A stretch of 64,000 nucleotides of DNA from Pseudoxanthomonas suwonensis (GCF_000972865.1 NZ_CP011144.1:3035118-3099117); one strand, 5' to 3'; positions 9,056 to 19,987 are shown, counted from the stretch's first letter. The notes: generated from the sequence alone by a model not told the origin. Numbers and translations are program-made.

Positions 9056-12000
9056 ATGGCATCTCGTCGCTTCCATCTGACCGTCGCCGCCGCTGTTGTG
9101 GCGCTGGGCGCCGGCGGCTACTACCTGTACCAGGCCTTCGCCGTGCAGGGGCAGGGCACGCTTGCGCAGGCCCCGCTGAACATCCAGTCCAGCGTGACGC
9201 CGGCCTTCATGATGGCCATCGATGATTCCGGTTCGATGATGTTCCAGAACCAGTTTCCCGGCAACGACGGCAAGGGTTGCTGGGGACGGGACACGAGCAC
9301 TCAGCCATACAGTTTCTTCGTGACGAGCGGGGCCAATGCCGGCCAGGTCCGCGCCCAGCAGGGCGTCAATCTGACTTGCGATTTTGCCTACTCGTATGGC
9401 GCGCACTATCGCCTCAACGACAATGCTGGCACCAACACCTGGGTAGGCATCCCGCCGGTGGATACCTTCGGGTTCGCACGTTCGCACGAATTCAATCCGG
9501 CCTATTTCAATCCTTCTGTCACCTATCAGCCCTGGCTCAACAGCCTGGGTGTTTCCTATGCCAATGCCACACCGGCCAGTGCCCGTATCGATCCATCCGG
9601 CAATGTCACCACGGCCACGGTCAATTTGACCGTTCCGGTGGAATCCGTCCAGATGGCCAATGGCAACGGCAATCTCTCTTCGAAGTTCCGCCTGTTGACC
9701 GGCATGCACCTGCCTGCCGGCACGGTCTACCAGTTGCGCTTGGCCGACGACTGCGGCACCGGCGCCAGCACGCTTACCGGTGGCAACGTCTGGCACACGG
9801 TGCCCGCCGGCGGCATCACCACGAATGCCGCTTGCGATGTGTTCATCCGCCACTACCTGCCCACGTTCTACCTGCGACAGGACACCGCGGTGCCCGTGGG
9901 GTATGAGTCGGTTTCCCGCGAACTGGTCAACAACGCCTGTGGCGCCGGTTGCAACATGTACCGCTACACCATCGCAGCCTCCAATACGGCCGCGATGCAG
10001 AATTTCGCGAACTGGTTTTCCTACTACGGCAACCGGCACAAGTCGCTGATCGCCGGCCTCACCCATTCGATGGCTTCGGTCAACGACCTGCGGGCCGGGT
10101 ACTTCCGCATCAGCCAGTATGACAGCAGGGGCTACACGACCGATCCGGTGACGACCGCGGGTCAACGGGTGGCGATGCGCGAGCTTGCCGTGCAGGCGCA
10201 GAAGGATGCGCTGTACACCGATATCCTGGCCCGGCCAAGTTGGAGTAGTACCTTCAACCGCCAGGCTGTCCAGGCTGCGGGTCGCCAGTTCAGGCGCACC
10301 GATTCCGGCGCTCCGGTGCAGTTGTCGTGCCAGAAGAACGCCATCATGTTGTTCACCGACGGATACAGCAACAACAACGGCCCGACCGTGGGCAATGTGG
10401 ACGGCACCATGGGTGCGCCGTTCCAGGATCTCCATAGCGACACCCTGGCCGATATCGCCACCCAATACTATGTGAATGACGGCGGGAATTCCCCGATCCG
10501 CCCTGATATGACGCCGGGGAACGTGCCTGTACCAGGCGTATGCCCCACGACGGATCCAAGGGTGGATTGCCAGAGCAACCTGCACGTCAACTTCTATGGT
10601 GTAACGCTGAACGGGCGCGGGAACCTGTTCAATCCCGACATCGTCCAGGATCCCTATACCGATTCGTCCATCTACAACAACTGGCCGACGCGGCAGAACG
10701 ACAACCGCAGCACCATCGACGACATCTGGCACGCCGCGGTCAATACACGTGGCGAACTGGTCAACGCGCGGACGCCGGTGGACATCATCGACGCGATCCG
10801 GCGGATTCTCCGCGCGGTAGGCGAAGGCAGCTCGCCCTCGGGCACCATCGGACTGACCGGTTCCCGCATCGGTGCCGGCTCCTTGACCGTCGTGCCCTTC
10901 TACGAGGCGCTCAACGAGGGCACGGACTGGTACAGCACCCTGACGGCGCAATCGGTGGCGAGCAATCCGCTGACCGGCCAGGTCTCGCTGACGACGCTCT
11001 GGGAAGCCAGCGACAGGCTTCCGTCCGCGGCGGTCCGCAGCACCAAGGTCTGGTATGGCGCGAGCGATGGCAGCGTCCGCCTGTTCAACGCCGGCAACCT
11101 TACGCTCGCGGATCTGTGCAACAACCCCGCGGCAGGCATGTCCCTGTGCACCGCACCGCTGATCACCTCGAGGCTGGGCGTCGACATCAGCCAGGCGGTG
11201 TCTTACCTCCTGGGCGATTCGACCCTTGAGGTGGCGAACGGCGGACCGCTGCGCGACCGCAGCGGCCCGCTGGGCGACATCATCAACTCCACGCCGGTGG
11301 TGGTTTCGCCGGCGAACGATTACGGCTACCGCGTGCTGCAGGATGGCTCGGGTAACTACGACTGGCTCGACTATGCCGGCTACCTGACCTCCAAGGCCGC
11401 CGCCAGCGGGCCACCGGCGATGGTGTATGCCGGTGCCAACGACGGCATGCTCCACGCATTCCACGGCGAGACGGGCGTGGAACAGTTCGCCTACGTGCCT
11501 GCCACTGCCCGTGGGCACATGGGCAACCTGCTCTTCCCCTATGTGGACGACGAGGTCGGCCAGATCTTCGAGCACCGCTACTACGTGGACGGTCCGATCA
11601 CGGTCTCCGACACCTACTACGGCAGCGCCTGGCATACGACCCTGGTGGGGACGGCAGGGGCGGGTGGCAGGAGCGTGTTCGCGATCGACGTCACCAACCC
11701 CACGACCTTCTCGGCTACCAGCCGGCGCTGGGAGATCACCGACCAGCACACGAACGCGACGGTCCGCAACAACATCGGCCATGTCCTGGGCCGCCCGGTG
11801 ATCGTGCCGGTCAAGAACACCACCGGTGCGGTCAGCTGGAAGGCGATCTTCGGCAACGGCTACAACAGCATCAACGGGCAGGCTGCGCTCTACGTGGTGG
11901 ACATCGGCACGGGAGCCGTGCAGGTGATTCCCGCCGTCGAGACCGGCGCACCGGCCGGCAGCAACGGCCTGGGCAACATCGTCGTCATCGACCGCTGGGG

Positions 12001-12850
12001 CGGGAGCACGCTGAATACTCCTTTCAGGGATGGTTACGCGGATACGGTATACGCAGGCGACCAGAAGGGAGCGCTCTGGAAGTTCGACCTGCGCGCCGCG
12101 ACCCCTGCGTCCCCGGCTGCACCGGTGTTCATCGCGCAGGATCCGTCGAACGCCTCCATCAGGCAGCCGATCATGGGCGGCTTGACGGCTGCGTTCGGAC
12201 CGGGCGGCGGCCTCATGGTCTACTTCGGGACCGGCAGCTTCTCCTTCGTCAACGACGGCGACCCGGCCAACAGCCACGTGCAGTCGCTCTACGCGGTGAA
12301 CGACCGTGGTGGTACGACGACGCTGACCCGGGCCGACCTGCACGTGCAGACCATCACGGCCGACGCGGACGGCGTGGCGCAGGTCAGCAGCACGCCGATG
12401 ACGGCGGGCAAGTCGGGGTGGCGCATCGACCTTCCCGCCAGCGAAAGGTTCGTGGGCTATCCGCAGATTGCCAACGGCATCGTGTTCTACCCGACCTACG
12501 ATCCGCGAGCAGGCGCCGGGTGCACGGGCAACGGATCCAACCGGCTGTTTGGCCTGAACGCGCTGAACGGCGCCGCCGGTCTGGGGTTCGTGCGCGTCGG
12601 CTCTCCGACCGGGGACCCGTACGCGTCCGGCACGGGTGCCGTCCCGCTGAACACGGGGGGCAGTGCGCCCGCCAAGGACGTGGCCGTGATGACCACGCCG
12701 CGTATATCACCCTTGGGGGCGGGGGCGTCGGATGATGATCTGGCGGCGGCTCTGGCTGCGCAGTGCTCGATGGTGGTACAGGCTCCGGGTGCGCCGCCGC
12801 TGTACATGCCGCGCGCATGTGGCAGGCAGTCGTGGCGCCAGATCCGGTGA
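9056..12850 (+). CDS. pilY1: PilY1 tip adhesin / pilus assembly factor
   Basis: 1264 residues. A hydrophobic export segment (VAAAVVALGAGGYYLY) is followed by a von Willebrand A-like domain with the MIDAS triad at residues 56-60 (DDSGS) and LFTDGYSNNNG further on. The C-terminal half is the PilY1 beta-propeller: MVYAGANDGMLHAFHGETG, DRSGPLGDIINSTPVVVSP, FGNGYNSINGQAALYVVD, and the terminal CGRQSWRQIR. PilY1 sits at the pilus tip with the minor pilins and links calcium, adhesion and twitching. Length and ends look complete. The coding sequence seems somewhat less GC-rich than neighbouring housekeeping genes, as is common for surface proteins. Confidence 0.94.
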   Translation: MASRRFHLTVAAAVVALGAGGYYLYQAFAVQGQGTLAQAPLNIQSSVTPAFMMAIDDSGSMMFQNQFPGNDGKGCWGRDTSTQPYSFFVTSGANAGQVRAQQGVNLTCDFAYSYGAHYRLNDNAGTNTWVGIPPVDTFGFARSHEFNPAYFNPSVTYQPWLNSLGVSYANATPASARIDPSGNVTTATVNLTVPVESVQMANGNGNLSSKFRLLTGMHLPAGTVYQLRLADDCGTGASTLTGGNVWHTVPAGGITTNAACDVFIRHYLPTFYLRQDTAVPVGYESVSRELVNNACGAGCNMYRYTIAASNTAAMQNFANWFSYYGNRHKSLIAGLTHSMASVNDLRAGYFRISQYDSRGYTTDPVTTAGQRVAMRELAVQAQKDALYTDILARPSWSSTFNRQAVQAAGRQFRRTDSGAPVQLSCQKNAIMLFTDGYSNNNGPTVGNVDGTMGAPFQDLHSDTLADIATQYYVNDGGNSPIRPDMTPGNVPVPGVCPTTDPRVDCQSNLHVNFYGVTLNGRGNLFNPDIVQDPYTDSSIYNNWPTRQNDNRSTIDDIWHAAVNTRGELVNARTPVDIIDAIRRILRAVGEGSSPSGTIGLTGSRIGAGSLTVVPFYEALNEGTDWYSTLTAQSVASNPLTGQVSLTTLWEASDRLPSAAVRSTKVWYGASDGSVRLFNAGNLTLADLCNNPAAGMSLCTAPLITSRLGVDISQAVSYLLGDSTLEVANGGPLRDRSGPLGDIINSTPVVVSPANDYGYRVLQDGSGNYDWLDYAGYLTSKAAASGPPAMVYAGANDGMLHAFHGETGVEQFAYVPATARGHMGNLLFPYVDDEVGQIFEHRYYVDGPITVSDTYYGSAWHTTLVGTAGAGGRSVFAIDVTNPTTFSATSRRWEITDQHTNATVRNNIGHVLGRPVIVPVKNTTGAVSWKAIFGNGYNSINGQAALYVVDIGTGAVQVIPAVETGAPAGSNGLGNIVVIDRWGGSTLNTPFRDGYADTVYAGDQKGALWKFDLRAATPASPAAPVFIAQDPSNASIRQPIMGGLTAAFGPGGGLMVYFGTGSFSFVNDGDPANSHVQSLYAVNDRGGTTTLTRADLHVQTITADADGVAQVSSTPMTAGKSGWRIDLPASERFVGYPQIANGIVFYPTYDPRAGAGCTGNGSNRLFGLNALNGAAGLGFVRVGSPTGDPYASGTGAVPLNTGGSAPAKDVAVMTTPRISPLGAGASDDDLAAALAAQCSMVVQAPGAPPLYMPRACGRQSWRQIR

Positions 12851-12867
12851 TCGGCAAGGAAATCGAG

Positions 12868-13308
12868 ATGACCCCATCCACCCAGCCAAGAGACCACAGT
12901 GCCATGTCCTCGAAAACCGGTGGTTTCACCCTGATCGAGCTGATGATCGTGGTCGCGGTACTGGCCATCCTCGCTGCGATCGCGTTCCCGTCCTACCAAG
13001 AGCACGTCAGGAAGGCGCGGCGTGCCCAGGCCAAGGCGGACCTGGTGGAATATGCACAGGCCGCGGAGCGTTTCTTTTCGGTCAACAACACGTACGTCGG
13101 GTTTCCGCTTCCCAGCACCGTGTCGCCGCGGGAAACGGGAGCTACCCCACGTTACAACCTGGCCGCGAACCTCGGGGCCACGACCTTCACATTGACCGCA
13201 ACCCGAGCTTCCGGTCCCCAGGCTGGCGATCGTTGTGGAGACCTGTCGATCACCAACACAGGACGGAAGACCGCAACCGGACCGGCGTCATTGGCCGAAT
13301 GCTGGTAG
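12868..13308 (+). CDS. pilE: Type IV pilin PilE-like minor pilin
   Basis: 146 residues from the ATG at 12868, preceded by AAGGAAATCGAG, a good ribosome site. An inner ATG at 12904 would shorten the leader from 19 to 7 residues but has a poorer site; both give the same mature protein. The processing site is TGG-FTLIELMIVVAVLAILAA, and the body has SYQEHVRKARRAQAKADL and a C-terminal Cys pair (GDRCGDLS...AECW). The gene closes the minor-pilin operon, 17 nt after pilY1, and is followed by an intrinsic terminator. Confidence 0.9.
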   Translation: MTPSTQPRDHSAMSSKTGGFTLIELMIVVAVLAILAAIAFPSYQEHVRKARRAQAKADLVEYAQAAERFFSVNNTYVGFPLPSTVSPRETGATPRYNLAANLGATTFTLTATRASGPQAGDRCGDLSITNTGRKTATGPASLAECW

Positions 13309-13325
13309 CGGGCGGATGGAATCGG

Positions 13326-13356
13326 GAAGGCCGTCTCATGACGGCCTTCTCCTTTT
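13326..13356 (+). terminator. Terminator of the minor-pilin operon
   Basis: A 9-bp perfect stem pairs GAAGGCCGT (13326-13334) with 13341-13349. The loop is CTCATG and the tail TCCTTTT. It lies 18 nt after the pilE stop. Confidence 0.82.
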
Positions 13357-13389
13357 CAGGCGCGCGCGATCCCATGTACAGGACTTTCA

Positions 13390-13420
13390 GAAACGACAAA
13401 GGCCGCGATCGCTCGCGGCC
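13390..13420 (-). terminator. Terminator of tRNA-Asn
   Basis: On the minus strand GGCCGCGA pairs with TCGCGGCC around a 4-nt loop (13401-13420), then comes TTTGTCGTTT. It lies just 3' of the tRNA and converges with the pilin terminator. Confidence 0.75.
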
Positions 13421-13437
13421 TAAGTGCATGAATTTCT

Positions 13438-13514
13438 TGGCGCCCGAAGTTGGACTCGAACCAACGACCCCCTGATTAACAGTCAAGTGCTCTAACCGGC
13501 TGAGCTATTCGGGC
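13438..13514 (-). tRNA. tRNA-Asn (anticodon GTT)
   Basis: A 77-nt cloverleaf reads on the minus strand. The acceptor stem is GCCCGAA/TTCGGGC, the discriminator G, and CCA is encoded. The anticodon stem CTTGA/TCAGG carries the loop CTGTTAA, giving anticodon GTT. The T arm is GTTGG-TTCGAGT-CCAAC. It would decode both AAC and AAU, including the Asn codons of the asnB leader at 60118. Confidence 0.95.
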
Positions 13515-13604
13515 GGGGGCGCACATTGTAGAGGCAGGCCGCGCCGGGCGGCAAGCGGGGAGCCGATTGATCGCCTGTTGGCCATTCGATGGGGTTGTGG
13601 GCAT

Positions 13605-14147
13605 TCAGGAAGCCGGACAGGGCGCGGGTGCCACGCTCTTCCGCGTCCTGACGCGACCGACGTTGTTGACGATGACCTCCCCCCGCAACACCGCACCCGC
13701 GCACACCCTCAAGGTCAGGTTGTTTCCGCCGCTGCGTCCGTCGGGCTGGTAACGGACGCGCAGGCGACCGGCGCTGGCGGTCACCCGGACCGATTCGTGA
13801 ATGGGGTGGCGGACGTCGCGGAGTATGTCCTCGGGCCGCCTTGGCTGGTCGCTACGCGCGGGATCGAGGTAGAGCAGCCAGCCGGTGCTCCAGTCGGGCT
13901 CGGTCCGGCACCTGCCGTCGCCCCGTGACGGGCAGGCCGTGACCGGGATGCGGCGCGCAATGGCGGTATTCCGGGCCTGCGCCAGCTCGGCACCCAACTG
14001 GTGCATGGCGGAGGCGGCGCGTTGCCGCTTCAGCGTTTCCTGGAAGCCGGGCAGGGCCAGGCCCATCAGGATGGCGAGAACGGCCACGACCACGGAGGTC
14101 TCGGCCAGGGTGAATCCGGGGGCGGGTCCCGGCGCGTCCTTGCGCAT
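13605..14147 (-). CDS. Orphan GspH/FimT-family pseudopilin
   Basis: 180 residues. The leader MRKDAPGPAPG is followed by FTLAETSVVVAVLAILMGLA, a prepilin helix with Glu5 kept. The downstream pattern (AELAQARNTAIARRIPVTACPS, DWSTGWLLYLDP) is that of FimT/GspH. It is transcribed towards tRNA-Asn and is separate from the fimT-pilE operon, so it is a second FimT-type minor pilin in the window. Two Cys pairs are present. It could serve the type IV pilus or a type II secretion pseudopilus; the sequence does not decide. Confidence 0.85.
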   Translation of the reverse strand: MRKDAPGPAPGFTLAETSVVVAVLAILMGLALPGFQETLKRQRAASAMHQLGAELAQARNTAIARRIPVTACPSRGDGRCRTEPDWSTGWLLYLDPARSDQPRRPEDILRDVRHPIHESVRVTASAGRLRVRYQPDGRSGGNNLTLRVCAGAVLRGEVIVNNVGRVRTRKSVAPAPCPAS

Positions 14148-14248
14148 GGGCGAAATCCTTTTCGCTCGGGACGGTCAGGATGGCTTTGGCCCACGTGAGC
14201 CGGGATCGGGTGGCATTGCGGCTGGTTGTAGGAATTCCCGCCCGTTCC

Positions 14249-14275
14249 TGTAGGAGCCGGTCTTGCCGGCGACAC
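14249..14275 (+). repeat. Single GTAG-type REP element in the uvrB upstream region
   Basis: TGTAGGAGCCGG-TCTT-GCCGGCGAC is one arm of the REP family described at 16917-17018. A related partial start (TTGTAGGAATTCC) lies just before it at 14226. The rest of the 14148-14480 gap holds no other recognisable element except the uvrB -10 box. Confidence 0.65.
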
Positions 14276-14442
14276 GGGCAGGAACCATCAGCCAGTTGCC
14301 TGGGCGTGGCGCGGCTTCCACGGGACTGGCCCCTGGCAGCACAACCTTCGGAGCCATCTTGGCGACGATAGGGAGCCGCGGCGTCGGAGCAGCCACCCTG
14401 AACCGGCCCCGTAGCCCTCGCGGCGTGCCCACGCCCGCTGTC

Positions 14443-14448
14443 TATACT
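14443..14448 (+). promoter_or_regulatory. Candidate -10 element of uvrB
   Basis: TATACT lies 32 nt before the uvrB ATG. No clear -35 box and no convincing LexA operator are seen around it. Confidence 0.4.
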
Positions 14449-14480
14449 GGCCAGTCCCCCGGAATGGTGCCGATCCGCGC

Positions 14481-16508
<2,028 letters not shown>

Positions 16509-16515
16509 CCGCCTC

Positions 16516-16612
16516 TTGCAGGAGCCCGCTCATGGGCCACACCGGCATCGGAATTCCGAGGGCGTCGCCTGTGCCGACAGTGCCGCACCGCGGACAAGCC
16601 CGGCTCCTGCAA
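16516..16612 (+). repeat. Diverged REPIN after uvrB (GCAG/CTGC ends)
   Basis: This is a decayed member of the GTAG family: the ends read TTGCAGGAGCCC and CGGCTCCTGCAA, and the shared core GAGGGCGTCGCCTGTGCCGAC is partly kept. A further half-copy (TTTTGCAGGAGTCC) follows near 16635. Confidence 0.7.
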
Positions 16613-16680
16613 TCGCAGCCGGACCGGCTTTTGCAGGAGTCCAGCTTGCTGGCGGTTTCGCCACGCTTCTTTCCGGCAAC

Positions 16681-16706
16681 AAAAAAGCCGGCACGCCGGC
16701 CGGCTT
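16681..16706 (-). terminator. Terminator of tRNA-Val
   Basis: On the minus strand AAGCCGGC pairs with GCCGGCTT around a 6-nt loop, followed by TTTT (complement of 16681-16684). It lies 41 nt beyond the tRNA 3' end. Confidence 0.78.
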
Positions 16707-16746
16707 GTTGTTTGTCCACAAAATGCCCTGGAATCAGGGCCTTAGG

Positions 16747-16821
16747 TGGTGGGCGGTACAGGGTTCGAACCTGTGACCCCTACCATGTCAAGGTAGTGCT
16801 CTACCGCTGAGCTAACCGCCC
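16747..16821 (-). tRNA. tRNA-Val (anticodon GAC)
   Basis: 75 nt including CCA, minus strand. The acceptor is GGGCGGT/ACCGCCC with discriminator A. The D arm is GCTC-AGCGGTA-GAGC, the anticodon arm CTACC-TTGACAT-GGTAG (anticodon GAC), and the T arm ACAGG-TTCGAAC-CCTGT. Confidence 0.95.
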
Positions 16822-16916
16822 GGATATTGCGGCCCGTGCGGATTGCCCGCGACAGGGGCGCGCATTCTACCCCGCGGTCGGGGCGGCCCACAACCGGGAA
16901 GTGCCGGTCCCACCCT

Positions 16917-17018
16917 CTTGTGTAGGAGCGGGCATGACCGCGACACGGGCGTCGGGATCACGAGGGCGTCGCCTGTACCGGCGTCGTCGTGTCGCGGTCA
17001 TGCCCGCTCCTACACAAG
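16917..17018 (+). repeat. REPIN, perfect 31-bp inverted repeat
   Basis: Two inverted REP arms (16917-16947 and 16988-17018) are perfect reverse complements over 31 nt. Each arm starts with GTAG after CTTGT and folds as GCGG-GCATGA-CCGC. The spacer carries GTCGGGATCACGAGGGCG, shared with the other copies. The remaining 16822-17229 gap (about 400 nt between tRNA-Val and the SDR gene) shows no gene. The GTAG start, short hairpin and paired layout resemble the SMAG repeats of Stenotrophomonas, which are mobilised by RAYT transposases; no RAYT gene is in this window. Confidence 0.88.
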
Positions 17019-17229
17019 CCAGGGTGGCTGGCTCCGGTGCAAGGGGCGGATGCCCGGGCGTTCGCGGCAGCCCGCGGGGGCGCGTGCCGCCCGGCACGAC
17101 TGGCCAGGGTCTGCCCTTTACCGGCTCCGCCCCGGCCGGGCATATTCGCGCGGCAACGCGACAACCGTACTTGGATCGATGCGTGACCACGTCGATCCAC
17201 TGGCATCCAACGCAGATCGGGACACCCAC

Positions 17230-18030
17230 ATGACGATTGCGACAGGCGGCGCGACACAGCGGCTGCAGGAGCAGGTGGCCTATCCGCACCTGGCCGGCCG
17301 CAGGGTATTCGTCACCGGGGGAGGCAGCGGCATCGGCGCGGCGCTGGTGGAGGCGTTCGCGCGCCAGCGGGCGCAGGTCGCCTTTGTCGACGTCGCCGTC
17401 GAGGCCAGCGACGCGCTGGTGGAGCGGCTAGCCGCCGCGGGGCATCCGCGCCCGTGGCACCGTCGCTGCGACGTCACCGACGTGGCGGCGCTGCAGCAGG
17501 CCATCGCCGAGGCCGCTGCCGAACTGGGCGACTTCCACGTACTGGTCAACAACGTCGGCAGCGACGACCGCCATGCTTTGGACGAAGTCACGCCCGAGTA
17601 CTGGGACCGTTGCGTGGCGGTCAACCAGCGCCCGGCCTTCTTCGCCATCCAAGCGGTGCTGCCCGGCATGCGCCGGCTCGGCAGCGGTGCGATCGTCAAC
17701 CTGGGGTCCAACGGTTGGCGGATCCGGAACGACGGCTACCCGGTGTACGCCACCGCCAAGTCCTCGGTGAACGGGCTCACCCGCGGCCTGGCCCGCGAAC
17801 TGGGCGCGCAGCGGATCCGCATCAACGTGGTCACGCCAGGCTGGGTCATGACCGAGCGCCAGGTCACGCTGTGGCTGGACGAGGCGGGCGAGTGCGAGAT
17901 CCAGCGCAACCAGTGCCTGCCCGACAAGGTCCAGCCGGACGACATCGCGGCGATGGTGCTGTTCCTGGCCTCGGACCAGGCGCGCGCGATCACCGCGCAG
18001 GAGTTCGTGGTGGACGCCGGCTGGAGCTGA
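17230..18030 (+). CDS. SDR oxidoreductase, D-xylose 1-dehydrogenase-like
   Basis: 266 residues. The cofactor motif is TGGGSGIG, followed by NNVGSDDRHALDEVTPEYWD, the active-site Ser in NLGSNGW, and YATAK as YxxxK; the end is EFVVDAGWS. Line by line it resembles Caulobacter XylB (NAD-dependent xylose dehydrogenase: same YP-L-G-R-V--TGGGSGIG start, NDDRH motif, VLFLASDxA and DAGW ending). The likely reaction is pentose to pentonolactone in an oxidative pentose pathway. The next gene encodes a semialdehyde dehydrogenase that would fit the last step. Exact sugar specificity (xylose, arabinose or other) cannot be read. REPINs flank the gene on both sides. Confidence 0.8.
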   Translation: MTIATGGATQRLQEQVAYPHLAGRRVFVTGGGSGIGAALVEAFARQRAQVAFVDVAVEASDALVERLAAAGHPRPWHRRCDVTDVAALQQAIAEAAAELGDFHVLVNNVGSDDRHALDEVTPEYWDRCVAVNQRPAFFAIQAVLPGMRRLGSGAIVNLGSNGWRIRNDGYPVYATAKSSVNGLTRGLARELGAQRIRINVVTPGWVMTERQVTLWLDEAGECEIQRNQCLPDKVQPDDIAAMVLFLASDQARAITAQEFVVDAGWS

Positions 18031-18108
18031 GTTCCCTGGCCCGCGCGTGCGGCGCGCAGGCCGGAGTGGGATGCGCACGGTGCCAGGCCGTCGTGGCTGC
18101 GCCCAGCT

Positions 18109-18206
18109 CCTGTAGGAGCGGGCATGACCGCGACCCGACGCCGTCGGTACAGGCCACGCCCTCGTGATCCCGACGCCCGGGTCGCGGTCATGCCCGCTCC
18201 TACAGG
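18109..18206 (+). repeat. REPIN between the SDR and aldehyde dehydrogenase genes
   Basis: The 29-nt arms (18109-18137 and 18178-18206) are perfect reverse complements with the GCGG/CCGC stem. The core is in the orientation opposite to that of the 16917 copy (GTCGGTACAGG...CGCCCTCGTGAT). It lies between two co-directional genes and could act as a processing or termination signal. Confidence 0.85.
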
Positions 18207-18321
18207 AAGCAACGAGGCGTCAGGTTTCCGGCTGAAGGCCACGCACAAATGCGCACCGGAATCCGCCGCACACGGCCGCGGCAGCCGCATACTGCACCCG
18301 GGAGCACAGAGGAGGATCTCC

Positions 18322-19758
18322 ATGAGTCGACGTTTCAGCAGCTACATCGCCGGGCAGTGGATCGAAGGCGAGGGCGGCCACGCCGACGAGAACCCGTCCG
18401 ACCTGGCCACGCCGGTCGGCGAGTACGGCGTGGTCGACGCCGCGCATACCGCGCAGGCGGTCGAGGCGGCAGCGGCGGCCTTGCCGAAGTGGGCGTTCTC
18501 CACGCCGCAGCAGCGGGCCGACGTCCTCGATTTCGTCGGCAGCGAGATCCTGGCGCGCAAGGAGGAACTGGGCCGCCTGCTGGCGATGGAAGAGGGCAAG
18601 ACCCTGCCGGAGAGCATCGGCGAAGCCGCCCGCGCCGGGCAGATCTTCAAGTTCTTCGCCGGCGAGGCGTTGCGCATCCCCGGCGAGAAGCTGGCGTCGA
18701 CCCGCCCGGGCGTGGATGTGGAGATCACCCGCGAGCCGGTCGGCGTGGTCGGCATCATCGCGCCGTGGAATTTCCCGCTGGCGATCCCGGCCTGGAAGAT
18801 CGCGCCGGCGCTTGCCTACGGCAACACGGTGGTGTTCAAGCCGGCCGAGATCGTGCCCGGCTGTGCCTGGGCGCTGGCCGATATCCTCTCCCGCGCCGGC
18901 CTGCCGGAGGGCGTGTTCAACCTTGTGCTCGGCGGCGGCCGCACGGTCGGCCAGGCGCTGGTCGCGCACCCGCGGCTGGACGCGCTGACCTTCACCGGCT
19001 CGGCGCCGACCGGCCACGCGCTGCTGCGCCAGGCGGCGGAGCGCGCGCTGAAGGTGCAGATGGAGATGGGCGGCAAGAACCCGCTGGTGGTCCTGGCCGA
19101 CGCCGACCTGGACAAGGCGGTGGAGTGTGCGGTCAACGGCGCCTACTTCTCCACCGGCCAGCGCTGCACCGCCTCGAGCCGGCTGATCGTGGAGAACGCG
19201 GTATACGACGAGTTCGCAGCGCGCATGCAGGCGCGGCTGGCCAAGGTCAGGGTCGGCGATCCGCTGGAGCCGGGCGTCGACATCGGCCCGGTCGCCAGCG
19301 GTGCGCAACTGGATACCGATCTGGCCTACATCGAGGCCGGCCATGCCGACGGTGCCGAACTGCTGGCCGGCGGCGAACAGGTGGAATGGAAGACGCCGGG
19401 CCACTTCCTCGCGCCGACCCTGTTCGCGGCCAAGCCCTCCGACCGCATCGCCCGCGAGGAGATTTTCGGCCCGGTCGCCGCGCTGCTGCGCGCCGACGAC
19501 TACGAGCACGCGCTGGCGCTGGCCAATGACACCGAGTTCGGCCTGTGCGCGGGCATCTGCACCAACTCGCTGAAACATGCCACGCACTTCAAGCGGAACG
19601 CGCAGGCCGGCATGGTGATGGTCAACCTGCCCACCGCCGGCGTGGATCCGCACGTGCCGTTCGGCGGCCGCAAGGCTTCCAGCTACGGCCCGCGCGAACA
19701 GGGGCGCTACGCGGTGGAGTTCTACACGACGGTCAAGACGGCCTATACCTCGGCCTGA
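18322..19758 (+). CDS. NAD(P)-dependent aldehyde dehydrogenase, probable 2,5-dioxopentanoate dehydrogenase
   Basis: 478 residues of the aldehyde dehydrogenase superfamily. Motifs are the oxyanion Asn in PWNFPLAIP, the cofactor lysine in VVFKPAEI, FTGSAPTGHAL, the general-base Glu in QMEMGGKNPLVV, the nucleophilic Cys in STGQRCTAS, and EEIFGPVAALL. The ending (PFGGRKASSYGPREQGRYAVEFYTTVKTAY) is typical of alpha-ketoglutarate semialdehyde dehydrogenases encoded in oxidative pentose or hexarate clusters. Together with the upstream xylose-dehydrogenase-like gene this suggests a partial Weimberg-type route; the lactonase and dehydratases are not in the window. The ribosome site AGAGGAGG is excellent. 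The substrate is inferred from context. Confidence 0.82.
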   Translation: MSRRFSSYIAGQWIEGEGGHADENPSDLATPVGEYGVVDAAHTAQAVEAAAAALPKWAFSTPQQRADVLDFVGSEILARKEELGRLLAMEEGKTLPESIGEAARAGQIFKFFAGEALRIPGEKLASTRPGVDVEITREPVGVVGIIAPWNFPLAIPAWKIAPALAYGNTVVFKPAEIVPGCAWALADILSRAGLPEGVFNLVLGGGRTVGQALVAHPRLDALTFTGSAPTGHALLRQAAERALKVQMEMGGKNPLVVLADADLDKAVECAVNGAYFSTGQRCTASSRLIVENAVYDEFAARMQARLAKVRVGDPLEPGVDIGPVASGAQLDTDLAYIEAGHADGAELLAGGEQVEWKTPGHFLAPTLFAAKPSDRIAREEIFGPVAALLRADDYEHALALANDTEFGLCAGICTNSLKHATHFKRNAQAGMVMVNLPTAGVDPHVPFGGRKASSYGPREQGRYAVEFYTTVKTAYTSA

Positions 19759-19981
19759 GGCCGCGGCATCCGCCGGCGCAATGCGCCGGTGCGAAGGCCA
19801 GGGAGCCGGTCGGTCACGCGCTGACGACGACGAACGCCGCTGCCACCGGCAGATCCCATGGCCGGTTCTGCCTTGCGCGCGCCAGCTGGCGTGCAGGCGA
19901 CCACTGGGCATGTCGCTTCGTTCCGCTTCCGGCCGCGGCGAACGCCACGATGCATCCGCCCGGCCACCGGCGGGCAATGCC

Positions 19982-19987
19982 TATAAT
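19982..19987 (+). promoter_or_regulatory. Candidate -10 element of the ECF sigma operon
   Basis: A consensus TATAAT lies 52 nt before the proposed TTG start at 20039. No TTGACA-like -35 is seen at the right distance. The 19759-20038 gap otherwise holds nothing recognisable. Confidence 0.45.

Noticed and set aside
9035..12343. Minus-strand open frame of about 1100 codons opposite pilY1
   Set aside because: Shadow frame; no family resemblance, and pilY1 is complete with domains and operon context.
14438..14454. LexA box before uvrB (CTGTCTATACTGGCCAG)
   Set aside because: The half-sites CTG and CAG are 11 nt apart instead of 10 and the second half is poor; a -10 box explains the TATACT.
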